Shown here: positions 1 through 10,872 of the stretch, in pieces
How the letters are laid out: every line of letters begins with the position of its first letter
Numbering within the stretch: the first letter of the stretch is position 1
Origin: Negativicutes bacterium
GTDB lineage: Bacteria; Bacillota_C; Negativicutes; Sporomusales_B; JARLHX01
DNA length: 36,767 nucleotides
Assembly: GCA_031292015.1 (NCBI GenBank)
Contig: JARLHY010000131.1
Location: 1 to 36,767 of the forward strand
Reading direction: 5' to 3'
The notes under the pieces: model-generated
What the model saw: only the letters and a program-made list of their open reading frames with translations
What the model was told of the DNA's origin: nothing
Database searches by the model: none
Translations under genes and position numbers: made by a program

Positions 1-1
1 C

Positions 2-517
2 GCCCTCGGGTTCGAGATACTGCGCAAACAGGGGAGTGTCCCGCTGGTTGCGGCCCATGTCGCCTTTCAGCATCATGAAAATTACGACGGCAGCGGCTAT
101 CCCCGGAATATGAGCAAGGACGAGATACATCGCTACGCCCGCATCGTTGCGGTCGCCGATATTTACGACGCCCTGACATCCGAACGGGCTTACCGGCCTG
201 CCATGCTGCCCCACGAGGCCTATGAGGTGATCTTGGGCTCCCGGGGCAGCAAACTTGACCCCCAGCTCGTCGACATCTTTCTGGAGAATGTCGCCCTTTT
301 CCCGGTCGGTACGATTGTTTTGCTGGATACCGACGAGATCGGAGTCGTGATCGAGGTCCGCCCTAAGCTCCAGGCCCGGCCTGTCCTCAAACTCATCCGC
401 AACGCCAACGGCCAGAAATTGTCCGAAGGCCGAACCGTCGACCTGACCCAGGAGCTCACCCGGTTTATTGTCAAGGTTTACAAACCTGAGGAGATTACGT
501 CAATCAAAATGGAGTAG
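2..517 (+). CDS. HD-GYP domain protein, C-terminal part (cut by window edge)
   Basis: Only the C-terminal part is present: the frame is open from base 2 with no start, and the upstream part lies outside the window. The visible start reads into HHENYDGSGYP, the GYP-containing signature of HD-GYP phosphodiesterases, followed by the ARIVAVADIYDALTSERAYRP helix that closes the metal site in this family. Known members hydrolyse cyclic di-GMP. After the HD-GYP domain comes a tail of about 80 residues rich in beta strands, common in Bacillota HD-GYP proteins. Whether it has a sensor domain cannot be seen. It ends just before a strong terminator and appears unrelated to the nitrogenase genes. Confidence 0.88.
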   Translation, partial: ALGFEILRKQGSVPLVAAHVAFQHHENYDGSGYPRNMSKDEIHRYARIVAVADIYDALTSERAYRPAMLPHEAYEVILGSRGSKLDPQLVDIFLENVALFPVGTIVLLDTDEIGVVIEVRPKLQARPVLKLIRNANGQKLSEGRTVDLTQELTRFIVKVYKPEEITSIKME

Positions 518-521
518 CAGA

Positions 522-571
522 TGACTAAACCCCGCTTTCTCGCCGGATGGGCCGAAAGCGGGGTTTAGTCA
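522..571. terminator. Perfect 18-bp hairpin terminator
   Basis: Arms at 522-539 and 554-571 are perfect reverse complements with a 14-nt loop. It lies right after the HD-GYP stop codon and faces the convergent integrase-like gene, so it could stop transcription from both sides. The T-run is weak. Confidence 0.75.
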
Positions 572-609
572 TTGTACTTGACGTATGATAAAGCTGGGAG
601 GTTATGTCC

Positions 610-1524
610 TTAATATTCTAAAATGCTTCGCCGCGCAAGTAAGCGGTTGGAGGAATTATATCGCGTTAACCATTGCTTAAAGGAGGCCTGCAAACTTTGG
701 AAGCGATCGGCAGTGGTTAGTGGTATAGTATCAAAACTGCTTTCCCCAATGTTTCTCTCGAACTTTTCAATGACGCCAAATTTGCGCCGGGTGGGCATCC
801 ACTGCAGACCGAGGCGGGAAAAGGTGGAGGTATTCTCCATGTCGTCAAATTCTTTGATATCGCCCGTACTTTGCGTTGAATGCATGACTGTCTGTAAATC
901 GTGGTTATTTGCCTGGTAGGCCGGGAAGATATTTTCATTCAGGAATCTTAATCCGGCGGCAAGGGTTCTCTCTTGATCCAACTGCGCAAAGACATAACGG
1001 GTGTATAGGTCGACAAACAGGTGGATATATACCCGGCCAAAGTCGCCGGTTCCGAGTTCAAACAGGCGTCCGCGTCCGAGCAGTAGCTTATATACAAGCA
1101 ATTCGCCCGGTTGCGAGGGGAGAAGGTCGCGGTCGCGGAACTCGGGTTTGGTTCTTTCGATATAACTGATCTGGCGATTGTTCAGCTTTAAACCACCGCT
1201 GGAAGACAGGCGAAAGAGGGTATTACAGATGGCCTCCCGGTCGTCAAGGCCACATTCTTTTTTTAGGCGATGGATATCCTCCAGGGTTATTTGGAGTCCG
1301 CGTTTTTGGAAGTGATTTAACAGGAAGAAGTTGTTCCAGTAAGGATTATGAAGACAAATAGCCGCCAACTGGCGATGTAAAGGCGTTATCACCGCCGGTG
1401 AAAGCGCTGCTGAGATTTCTTTCTGCTCGGCCGGTGACAGAGGTGTATTTTCCAGTAAGATGAGGCGCAGCCCGCTCAAAGGCTGACCGGCATCGGCCAG
1501 GGCTGTGGAGTTTGGGAGAACCAT
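610..1524 (-). CDS. rve/DDE-type integrase-like (transposase) protein
   Basis: A 304-aa protein read from ATG at 1524, chosen because AGGAGG lies 9 nt upstream; a longer TTG start at 1545 would overlap that ribosome site. The middle contains GDFGRVYIHLFVDLYTRYVFAQL, resembling the first-Asp strand region of rve (retroviral-type) integrase folds, and the C-terminal part ends in RYNSSNRLLARRSILEY, similar to the tail of IS3/IS481-type transposases. The second-Asp and third-Glu regions (HSTQSTGDIKEF, VIEKFERNIGE) are poorly conserved, so it may be degenerate or domesticated. I see no clear terminal inverted repeats or target duplication. Its role in the locus is unknown. Confidence 0.6.
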   Translation of the reverse strand: MVLPNSTALADAGQPLSGLRLILLENTPLSPAEQKEISAALSPAVITPLHRQLAAICLHNPYWNNFFLLNHFQKRGLQITLEDIHRLKKECGLDDREAICNTLFRLSSSGGLKLNNRQISYIERTKPEFRDRDLLPSQPGELLVYKLLLGRGRLFELGTGDFGRVYIHLFVDLYTRYVFAQLDQERTLAAGLRFLNENIFPAYQANNHDLQTVMHSTQSTGDIKEFDDMENTSTFSRLGLQWMPTRRKFGVIEKFERNIGESSFDTIPLTTADRFQSLQASFKQWLTRYNSSNRLLARRSILEY

Positions 1525-1550
1525 ACGATATCGCCTCCTTGGCAAAATTA

Positions 1551-1579
1551 GTGCCGACGCGGATTAATCCGGTCGGCAC
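1551..1579. promoter_or_regulatory. Nested palindrome upstream of the integrase-like gene
   Basis: GTGCCGAC (1551-1558) and GTCGGCAC (1572-1579) flank a second perfect palindrome CGGATTAATCCG (1560-1571). It lies 27 bp upstream of the integrase-like start codon, so an operator, a terminator facing the other way or a remnant of an element end are all possible. Confidence 0.45.
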
Positions 1580-1821
1580 ATCAGTGTGTAATCCCAGAAG
1601 CTTATGTTGCTGTTATTATATAACTGAATTCTAATGTGGACAAGGTTTTTTTGCTAAACTAATCAAACTAAATCAACAGAAATAAATGAAAGGCGAATTG
1701 ATTCTGGCCAGGCTGGGCTGCGACCAGGAGAGTACGCCGGGGCTATAAAGCTTTCGTGTAAAAGGTGGCGACATCCGACAGGCTTAAACAAGTTGGAATT
1801 TTACAACATTTAACAAGGCTA

Positions 1822-1850
1822 TTGCGCAGCATTTAGAGTTGTGCTATACT
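1822..1850 (+). promoter_or_regulatory. Sigma-A-type promoter for the anf leader
   Basis: TTGCGC (1822-1827), 17-bp spacer, TATACT (1845-1850) preceded by TG for an extended -10. A transcript from here would run through the hairpin at 1932-1969 and the two repeated blocks before reaching nifI1 at 2636, giving a leader of about 780 nt. Confidence 0.5.
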
Positions 1851-1931
1851 CATCCCAAAATACAACTAAATAGAACAACAAAACCTAACGAATATCTAGC
1901 GGAAAATGGAAATTTATTGCAGATACAAAGG

Positions 1932-1978
1932 GGTATCGATGAACCCGGCCAGTGCGGTTCATTGATACCTCTTTTATC
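1932..1978 (+). terminator. Hairpin with T-rich tail in the anf leader (terminator or attenuator)
   Basis: Arms 1932-1945 and 1956-1969 pair over 14 bp with one G-T wobble; the loop is 10 nt and CTCTTTTATC follows. It lies about 75 nt after the likely transcription start, with no supported ORF before it, so it looks more like an attenuator or leader structure than the end of a gene. Confidence 0.5.
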
Positions 1979-1998
1979 ATTTAGACATTCTAAGGCTT

Positions 1999-2077
1999 AT
2001 GGATACCACGAATATCCATGTGTCTTGATTGAAATCTATATTCCAGTGGCACCGGGTTTTATTTGGTTTACCCATTT
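1999..2077 (+). repeat. Leader repeat block A
   Basis: First of two near-identical blocks. A 21-bp inverted repeat (1999-2019, arms ATGGATA/TATCCAT, centre CCACGAA) is followed by 23 unconserved bases and then a conserved stretch (2043-2077) beginning CCAGTGGCACC and ending TTTACCCATTT. The CCAC of the hairpin loop can pair with GTGG of the downstream stretch. The same sequence and the same 23-nt spacing recur at 2181-2258. Function unknown: operator pair or tandem RNA structure. Confidence 0.7.
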
Positions 2078-2156
2078 TTCATTTATCCTTGAAAGTTGGG
2101 TGCCTTTGATACCCGGGTGCGGAAGGGAGGTGATTATGTTCCCGAAAGAATGCGAT

Positions 2157-2206
2157 GAAAAAAAAGCCCAAAAAAGCTTGATGGATACCACGAATATCCA
2201 TCAAGC
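2157..2206 (-). terminator. Perfect 12-bp hairpin with A/T tract (minus-strand terminator-like)
   Basis: GCTTGATGGATA (2176-2187) pairs perfectly with TATCCATCAAGC (2195-2206). On the minus strand the stem is followed by T6, GGGC and T8. This is the hairpin of repeat block B with a longer stem. It could block antisense transcription into the leader, or be part of the block's own structure. Confidence 0.45.
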
Positions 2207-2258
2207 CGGGGCAATCTCCTATTCCCAGTGGCACCAGGTTTATTTGATTTACCCATTT
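2181..2258 (+). repeat. Leader repeat block B
   Basis: Second copy of the block at 1999-2077, 182 bp downstream. The 21-bp inverted repeat (2181-2201) is identical, the 23-nt spacer is different, and the CCAGTGGCACC-to-TTTACCCATTT stretch (2225-2258) differs by two substitutions and one deletion. Conservation of the two ends and of the spacing, but not of the spacer, argues for selection on both conserved parts together. Confidence 0.7.
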
Positions 2259-2363
2259 AAAATTATAGCAATACGACTGGGGCATTTCAAGGGGAAGTGC
2301 AAATTCTCAGTGATTTAAAATTTTTCGTGTAATTTAGATCAGAAAAGGAACGTGAATTACTTT

Positions 2364-2594
2364 ATGAAAAAGGGGGCAGGCAGCAAAGCAGGTTATCGCA
2401 CTGTCACAGACTGCGCCAGAAAAGAATCCAGTCTATCGAAGAGATACGCGCAAATTGAGGGCGGCAAGTCTGAGATGATTTCTCTGGCAGCGGAGCAAGA
2501 TGCACAGGAAACGGAAATGTTGATTGACAGCATTCTGAGTGGTGCGAAAATGCCGGATCTGCAGAGTTTCAGGCTGAGAATTTCCAATTCGTAA
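2364..2594 (+). CDS. Small hypothetical ORF before nifI1
   Basis: A 76-codon ORF from ATG 2364 (or GTG 2352), ending 41 bp before nifI1. The predicted product is charged, with a Glu-rich helix-like middle (about residues 28-60, around EMISLAAEQDAQETEMLIDSILSG). I recognise no family. The ribosome site (AAAAGGAAC) is too close to the GTG and rather far from the ATG, so translation is uncertain. It may be a real small protein of the anf operon, a decayed gene or part of the leader RNA. Confidence 0.3.
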   Translation: MKKGAGSKAGYRTVTDCARKESSLSKRYAQIEGGKSEMISLAAEQDAQETEMLIDSILSGAKMPDLQSFRLRISNS

Positions 2595-2635
2595 ACTAAG
2601 GGCAGGCAATATCGAAGTTGAAGGAGCGGATCGTT

Positions 2636-2962
2636 ATGATATTGATCAGAGCCATTGTCAGACCGGAAAAAAAGGATGAAGTTCTTTCAGAACTGTCGGC
2701 TGCCGGGTTTCATGCCGCTACTGTGGTTGATGTTGTAGGTCGCGGCAAGCAAATGGGGATAAAGATTGGGAATGTTTTGTATGATGAAATCCCTAAATCC
2801 CTGATTCTAATGGCGGTTCCAGCGAAAGATAAAGCCGAAATTCTGGCAATTATCCTCAAGCACGCCAAAAGCGGCAGCAAGGGAGCCTTTGGTGACGGTA
2901 AGATCTTTATCAGCGCAATTGAAGAAGTATATACTGCCTCCAGCGGCGCTAAAGGATTATAA
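2636..2962 (+). CDS. nifI1: PII-family nitrogenase regulator NifI1
   Basis: A 108-aa GlnB/PII-family protein. Start ATG 2636 follows AAGGAG by 9 nt and gives the typical MxLIRAIVRPEK N-terminus. The C-terminal GDGKIFISAIEEVY is the hallmark PII strand and the T-loop region VGRGKQMGI is of the NifI1 type. In methanogens and anaerobic bacteria NifI1 and NifI2 form a complex that binds 2-oxoglutarate and ATP and inactivates nitrogenase when ammonium appears. It is the first clear gene of the anf operon, 16 bp before nifI2. In many known clusters nifI genes follow nifH; here they precede it. Confidence 0.93.
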   Translation: MILIRAIVRPEKKDEVLSELSAAGFHAATVVDVVGRGKQMGIKIGNVLYDEIPKSLILMAVPAKDKAEILAIILKHAKSGSKGAFGDGKIFISAIEEVYTASSGAKGL

Positions 2963-2978
2963 GAGGGGAGGGACGGCT

Positions 2979-3386
2979 ATGAAGGAGATTATTGCCGTGG
3001 TCAGGATGAACAAAGTCAGTGCTACCAAACGGGCGCTGGTGGAAATTGGGGTAGCTGGTTTTACCGCCATCAAAGTGATGGGACGCGGCAGGCTGGTTGA
3101 GGATCTGTCGGTTATTGCACCGAGGCGGGAAACCTTGCTGGCCTTGAGTCAAAAGAACGATGCCACCACCGAAAAGATGGTTACCCAATTTCTGGATGGC
3201 ACCAGCTTCTTTCCCCGCCGTCTGTTCACTATTTTAGCCCACGATGAAGAGGTGCCGAAAATTGTTGAAACAATTATCAAAGCAAACCGGACAGAGAACA
3301 AAGTCGGTGACGGCAAAATATTCGTCCTGCCGATTTCAGATGTTATTCGTGTCAGAACCGGTGAAACCGGTGACGAAGCAATTTAG
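2979..3386 (+). CDS. nifI2: PII-family nitrogenase regulator NifI2
   Basis: A 135-aa PII-like protein, longer than NifI1, as is usual for NifI2. Start ATG 2979 follows GGGAGGG. It begins MKEIIAVVRMNKVSATKRALVEIG, has the MGRGR T-loop motif, and ends with VGDGKIFVLPISDVIRVRTGE, the PII C-terminal strand and NifI2 signature. The longer middle segment (RRETLLALSQ through RRLFTILAHDEEV) is the region thought to sense effectors in NifI2. It acts with NifI1 on the nitrogenase encoded downstream. A gap of 95 bp before anfH leaves room for an internal promoter or processing site. Confidence 0.93.
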   Translation: MKEIIAVVRMNKVSATKRALVEIGVAGFTAIKVMGRGRLVEDLSVIAPRRETLLALSQKNDATTEKMVTQFLDGTSFFPRRLFTILAHDEEVPKIVETIIKANRTENKVGDGKIFVLPISDVIRVRTGETGDEAI

Positions 3387-3415
3387 GCAAAGGCGAGCCC
3401 TGTATCAAGAAGTGA

Positions 3416-4309
<894 letters not shown>

Positions 4310-4340
4310 GGCTGATCAAAACGCCTGCCCAGGTGATTGA

Positions 4341-5933
<1,593 letters not shown>

Positions 5934-5950
5934 CGGAGGTATGAACAGTT

Positions 5951-6301
5951 ATGGAAGACAGTATGAAAGACAGAATTGAGCAACTGGTGGATTATATTAT
6001 GAAATGGTCTTTGTGGCAATTTCACTCCCGCGCCTGGGACAGAGAGAAACAAAACGAGGGGATCCTTACAAAAACCATGCAGTTATTGTGTGAGGAACCT
6101 GTCGACCTCGCAACTCCGGCGGACAGATGTTATTGGGTGGATGCCGTGATCCTGGCTAAAGAATTCAAAGCTAAGTATCCGTGGCTTTGCGCGATGGCTA
6201 AAGCGGATATTAAGCTGCTTATGCAGGGCCTCAAAGAACGTATCGACTACTTGACCATCACAGGGTCGCTGAATAAAGAACTTACTGACCCTCGTTATTA
6301 A
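5951..6301 (+). CDS. anfG: Iron-only nitrogenase delta subunit AnfG
   Basis: A 116-aa delta subunit, found only in V- and Fe-only nitrogenases. Typical features are the N-terminal helix [27 protein letters not shown] and the later [37 protein letters not shown] 5951 follows GGAGGT by 10 nt, 17 bp after the anfD stop. The subunit binds AnfD and is needed for N2 reduction and cofactor insertion in studied systems. It is slightly shorter than the Azotobacter protein (about 130 aa). Its presence is the clearest single sign that this is not a Mo nitrogenase. Confidence 0.96.
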   Translation: MEDSMKDRIEQLVDYIMKWSLWQFHSRAWDREKQNEGILTKTMQLLCEEPVDLATPADRCYWVDAVILAKEFKAKYPWLCAMAKADIKLLMQGLKERIDYLTITGSLNKELTDPRY

Positions 6302-6316
6302 ACAGGAAAAGATTAG

Positions 6317-7759
<1,443 letters not shown>

Positions 7760-7804
7760 CCGGATAGTGGTTTAAACAAAAATATCGAGAACTCAACAGG
7801 GATT

Positions 7805-7855
7805 TTATCATGATTCTGCCAGTTCCTGATTGGGGTTCTGGCAGAATCATGATAA
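7805..7855 (+). terminator. Perfect 18-bp intercistronic hairpin after anfK
   Basis: Arms 7805-7822 and 7838-7855 are perfectly complementary with a 15-nt loop. There is no T-run, and the next gene's ribosome site begins right after it, so it is more likely a 3'-end stabiliser or processing site that raises structural-gene mRNA over the distal genes than a full terminator. Confidence 0.65.
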
Positions 7856-7868
7856 GAAGAGGGTCGCT

Positions 7869-8321
7869 ATGAATGAAATGGATATCGACAAGTTCGAAGC
7901 CTTTGAAGAGAATTACCGCAGTGCCAAGATGTATCATTTTCGGGCGAAGCAGTTCCTGGATGAAGGCCAGCACTTCAGCGTGGTATTTAATGTTGCCTCA
8001 GTCGCGCTGGAGAACTACCTTATTGCCTTGTGCTGGTTATACAAAGTTGAGCCGGGAAACCACAATTATACCTGCCTTATGGATTCGCTGGAGGAGGGTG
8101 TTCAGATTTCCCCGGCGTTAAACAGGGAAATACGATCAATGGATTCGATATTTGGCATCTGTTCTTTGGACAATTATTACCACGGTATGCCGGAACAGAC
8201 CGATATGAACCTGGTGCTTGCAATCTGCAACGCGGTACAGAAACTATTCGATCCGGCCAAGATTTCAGCTATCAGGTCCGATATTGAAAAGTATAAAGAC
8301 GCGTTTGCCTCAAAGGACTGA
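7869..8321 (+). CDS. Small HEPN-like protein in the anf operon
   Basis: A 150-aa protein from ATG 7869 (AAGAGGG 6 nt upstream; an ORF start at 7830 would begin inside the hairpin). The arrangement AKMYHFRAKQFLDEGQHFSVVFNVASVALENYLIALCWLY with a later GNHNYTCLMDSL resembles HEPN all-alpha domains, where a first helix pair carries small residues and AxE, and a HNL-like turn follows. I do not see a clear RX4-6H RNase motif. Small conserved proteins (AnfO, AnfR) accompany anfHDGK elsewhere; this could be a functional counterpart, but I cannot equate it with either. Its position between anfK and nifB suggests a role in assembly or regulation of Fe-nitrogenase. Confidence 0.6.
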   Translation: MNEMDIDKFEAFEENYRSAKMYHFRAKQFLDEGQHFSVVFNVASVALENYLIALCWLYKVEPGNHNYTCLMDSLEEGVQISPALNREIRSMDSIFGICSLDNYYHGMPEQTDMNLVLAICNAVQKLFDPAKISAIRSDIEKYKDAFASKD

Positions 8322-8411
8322 AACCAAAATGGTTGAGTCAACAAAACAGTAAGATGAATCTCAGGTCATACTCAGGTCAGAACTCTAACCCTAAAGGGAG
8401 TTGAGTAAACG

Positions 8412-9710
8412 ATGGAAAATAAGAATTCCAACACTGGGGCACCGCTTATTCCGAATGACTTGGCGAAGATAACGGCCAGACACCCTTGTTATTCTTTTGA
8501 CGCCCAGCATCAATTTGCCAGGATGCATCTGCCTGTGGCCCCTGTTTGCAATATCAGCTGCAATTATTGCAATCGGAAGTATGATTGCGTGAATGAAAGC
8601 CGTCCCGGTGTGACAAGCGAAGTGCTGAGTCCCGGGGCGAGTCTGGAAAAGTTCATCAGAGTCAAGAAAGCAATACCCCATTTGAGTGTTGTGGGTTTTG
8701 CCGGACCTGGTGATGCGCTGGCAAATTGGGAAGCTGTTGAAAGTAGTATCAAGCTCATCAGGGACGAATCGCCTGAGACGATATTTTGCTTATCGACCAA
8801 CGGATTGATGCTGCCGCATTATGCTCCGGACATTATCGAGTTGGGGATCAGGCACGTAACAGTCACCGTAAACTGCCTGGAACCTGCCATCGGCGCAAAA
8901 CTCTATCATCATATGCACTATCAGGGCAAGTATTATGTGGGGGAACATGCTGCAGAAATATTGCTTTTCAACCAGCTGGCCGGGATTAAAATGCTGGCCG
9001 ATCATGGAATACTGGTGAAAGTCAATATCGTTTTGATCAAGGAAATCAATGGCGACCACATACCGGAAGTGGTAAAAAAGGTAAAGACCCTTGGGGCTGC
9101 GATGTCGAATATTATGCCCCTCATTCCGGCTCCGGGAAGCGTTTTCCGGAATTTCCCCCAGACCAGCATGAAAGAAGTAAATTCCATGCGAAACCTTTGC
9201 GAAACGCAGCTTCCGCAAATGCGGCACTGTCAGCAATGCCGGGCCGACGCCATCGGCCTTTTGGCGGAAGATCAATCCGATCAATTTCGCGGGGCCAAGC
9301 CGGCGGCTGCAAAAAAACAGTATGATCCAGCCTGTCTTTACAAAGTGGCTGTGACCTCGAAACATAAGAAGCTTGTTGATTTGCACTATGGTCATGCCGA
9401 AGAATTTCATATTTATGAAATCGATGGCCTGCATACCCGCTTTGTCGAAACCAGAGCCACCCAGAGATATTGCCTGGGCGTGATGGCCTGTGATGAGACG
9501 GAGGAAATCCAAAATACAGTGCTTCAAGGCATAGAAGATTGTGACGCTGTACTTACCATGCGGATCGGCCCTGATGCTCAAAAGCGCTTGCGGGATCACG
9601 GTATCGCTACAGTCGAGTCCTGCGGCAGTGTCGAAGAAGGCTTAATTCATACCTATCATCAATTGCGCCACCTTGCGGATCACGCGGGAACTGCCTGCAG
9701 CGGCATCTGA
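8412..9710 (+). CDS. nifB: FeMo/FeFe-cofactor biosynthesis protein NifB with NifX-like tail
   Basis: A 432-aa radical SAM protein. The CxxxCxxC cluster motif is C46-C50-C53 (VCNISCNYCNRKYDC), and the GFAGPGDAL and LSTNGLMLP segments are typical NifB SAM-domain strands. From about residue 309 a second domain, starting YKVAVTSKHKKLVDLHYGHAEEFHIYEI, is the NifX/NafY-like dinitrogenase-cofactor fold often fused to NifB. NifB makes the 8Fe-9S-C precursor (NifB-co) that in Fe-only systems can go to FeFe-cofactor without NifEN, consistent with no nifEN here. The start has AAAGGGAG 11 nt upstream. Confidence 0.96.
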   Translation: MENKNSNTGAPLIPNDLAKITARHPCYSFDAQHQFARMHLPVAPVCNISCNYCNRKYDCVNESRPGVTSEVLSPGASLEKFIRVKKAIPHLSVVGFAGPGDALANWEAVESSIKLIRDESPETIFCLSTNGLMLPHYAPDIIELGIRHVTVTVNCLEPAIGAKLYHHMHYQGKYYVGEHAAEILLFNQLAGIKMLADHGILVKVNIVLIKEINGDHIPEVVKKVKTLGAAMSNIMPLIPAPGSVFRNFPQTSMKEVNSMRNLCETQLPQMRHCQQCRADAIGLLAEDQSDQFRGAKPAAAKKQYDPACLYKVAVTSKHKKLVDLHYGHAEEFHIYEIDGLHTRFVETRATQRYCLGVMACDETEEIQNTVLQGIEDCDAVLTMRIGPDAQKRLRDHGIATVESCGSVEEGLIHTYHQLRHLADHAGTACSGI

Positions 9711-9816
9711 CGCGCAGATAGGGGCAAAAGATTACGATGAAAAACAGGGATGATGTTTTGAACAGTTGAATTATATAGATGACGTGAAACAACAGCAATG
9801 ATATAGAGGTGGTGTG

Positions 9817-10872
9817 ATGGCGGAGGCTGTTACGTTCGTTGACCAGACCTTGGAGGAAGCACTGAAAAATCGACGCGTGGGTATTTCTGGTTTTCTTGAT
9901 ATAAAAGAAAAAATCTTGACCATGTCGCAAATTATATTTGATTTGACCTTGCCGTCGCTGGAGGCTGTCTCCTGCCATGGCCCGGCGACTGCAGAGAACA
10001 TACGCGCCTGTATTCAGCCCTGTGCCGATCAGGTTGCTCGGGCTCATGAACTGGGATGCTATCATGTCAAAGTAAGCCTGGGGCATAAAGCTGTAAGAAA
10101 AATCCCGGTTTCGGTGGCTGAAGCGCTCAAACAAGCACAAACAAGGGAAAAAACTGTCGCGCTTCATATCACCAGAACCTGCCAATACTCGAAGAGCGAT
10201 GTGTTGGACCTTTGCCGGCTTGTGCAGGAGTATGGCATAAACAGTTTTGTTTTTGATGATCGGCAGGGAGAACTGGATTCGCTCGATACGTATCGGAGGC
10301 TGCTTGATTTGCAGCAGAAAATACCCTGCAGCCTGGAATATTACGGCAACAATGATAAAGGGCTGGCTACAGGAAATGCTCTTGCTGCAATAAAAAGCGG
10401 CGTTCGTCGCATTGCTGTCTCTGTTGGCGGCATTGACGGATACCCTGCAACCGAAGAAGTGTTGATGAGCGCACGGTATTTATTGAAGCTTCCGCTTCAC
10501 ATACCAGATAATCTGGCGGTTTGCTGCGAAGAAATACTCGGCTCTATCGGTCAGCGTGTAAAGCCGACGAAGCCAATTATCGGATCGCATATTTTCGCGC
10601 ACGAATCAGGCATTCATGTGGATGGCGTGCATAAAAAGAGTGATTTATATGAGCCCTTCGCGCCGGAGACGGTAGGATTATCACGGAAAATTATCATAGG
10701 CAAACACTCGGGTAAAGCAGCGATTGAACTGAAACTAAAAGAAATGAATCTTTCCCTGCCGCCTGAATTTATTCTTAAGGTGCTGGAAAAAGTTCGCGGC
10801 TTGGCGATCAGGCAAAAGGCGCCGGTTTCTAATCATCAATTACAAGCACTGGTATGCGAGGTAACTTCTTGA
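9817..10872 (+). CDS. nifV-omega: Homocitrate synthase omega subunit
   Basis: A 351-aa protein like the omega subunit of the split homocitrate synthase first known from Clostridium pasteurianum. It lacks the N-terminal DTTLRDGEQ active-site motif but keeps a TIM-barrel-like part (LEYYGNNDKGLATGNALAAIKSGVRRIAVSVGGIDGYP) and the C-terminal linker/subdomain signature FAHESGIHVDGVHKKSDLYEPFAPETVGLSRKIIIGKHSGK of the homocitrate/isopropylmalate synthase family. ATG 9817 follows GAGGTGG closely (4 nt); GTG 9814 is also possible. It works with the alpha subunit, which overlaps it, to make homocitrate, the organic ligand of the nitrogenase cofactor. Confidence 0.9.
   Translation: MAEAVTFVDQTLEEALKNRRVGISGFLDIKEKILTMSQIIFDLTLPSLEAVSCHGPATAENIRACIQPCADQVARAHELGCYHVKVSLGHKAVRKIPVSVAEALKQAQTREKTVALHITRTCQYSKSDVLDLCRLVQEYGINSFVFDDRQGELDSLDTYRRLLDLQQKIPCSLEYYGNNDKGLATGNALAAIKSGVRRIAVSVGGIDGYPATEEVLMSARYLLKLPLHIPDNLAVCCEEILGSIGQRVKPTKPIIGSHIFAHESGIHVDGVHKKSDLYEPFAPETVGLSRKIIIGKHSGKAAIELKLKEMNLSLPPEFILKVLEKVRGLAIRQKAPVSNHQLQALVCEVTS

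Noticed and set aside
1279..1294. 15/16 match between the start of the guide interval (16423-16438) and the integrase-like gene
   Set aside because: The shared part is a common codon run (LTLED-type, also seen at about 18150), the flank is not T-rich and the site is within a gene. Too weak to call a protospacer.
2043..2260. Sigma-54 (-24/-12) promoters at TGGCAC in the leader repeat blocks
   Set aside because: Both copies have TGGCAC, but no GC at the -12 position (TTTAT/TTATT instead of TTGCW).
2043..2260. Cobalamin or Mo-cofactor riboswitch in the leader blocks
   Set aside because: GCCACTG appears on the minus strand, but without the B12 box or other conserved parts, and I cannot match the Mo-cofactor riboswitch consensus.
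1839..2318. 159-codon ORF across the leader
   Set aside because: It crosses the hairpin and both repeat blocks, has no ribosome site, and its product is low-complexity without family resemblance.
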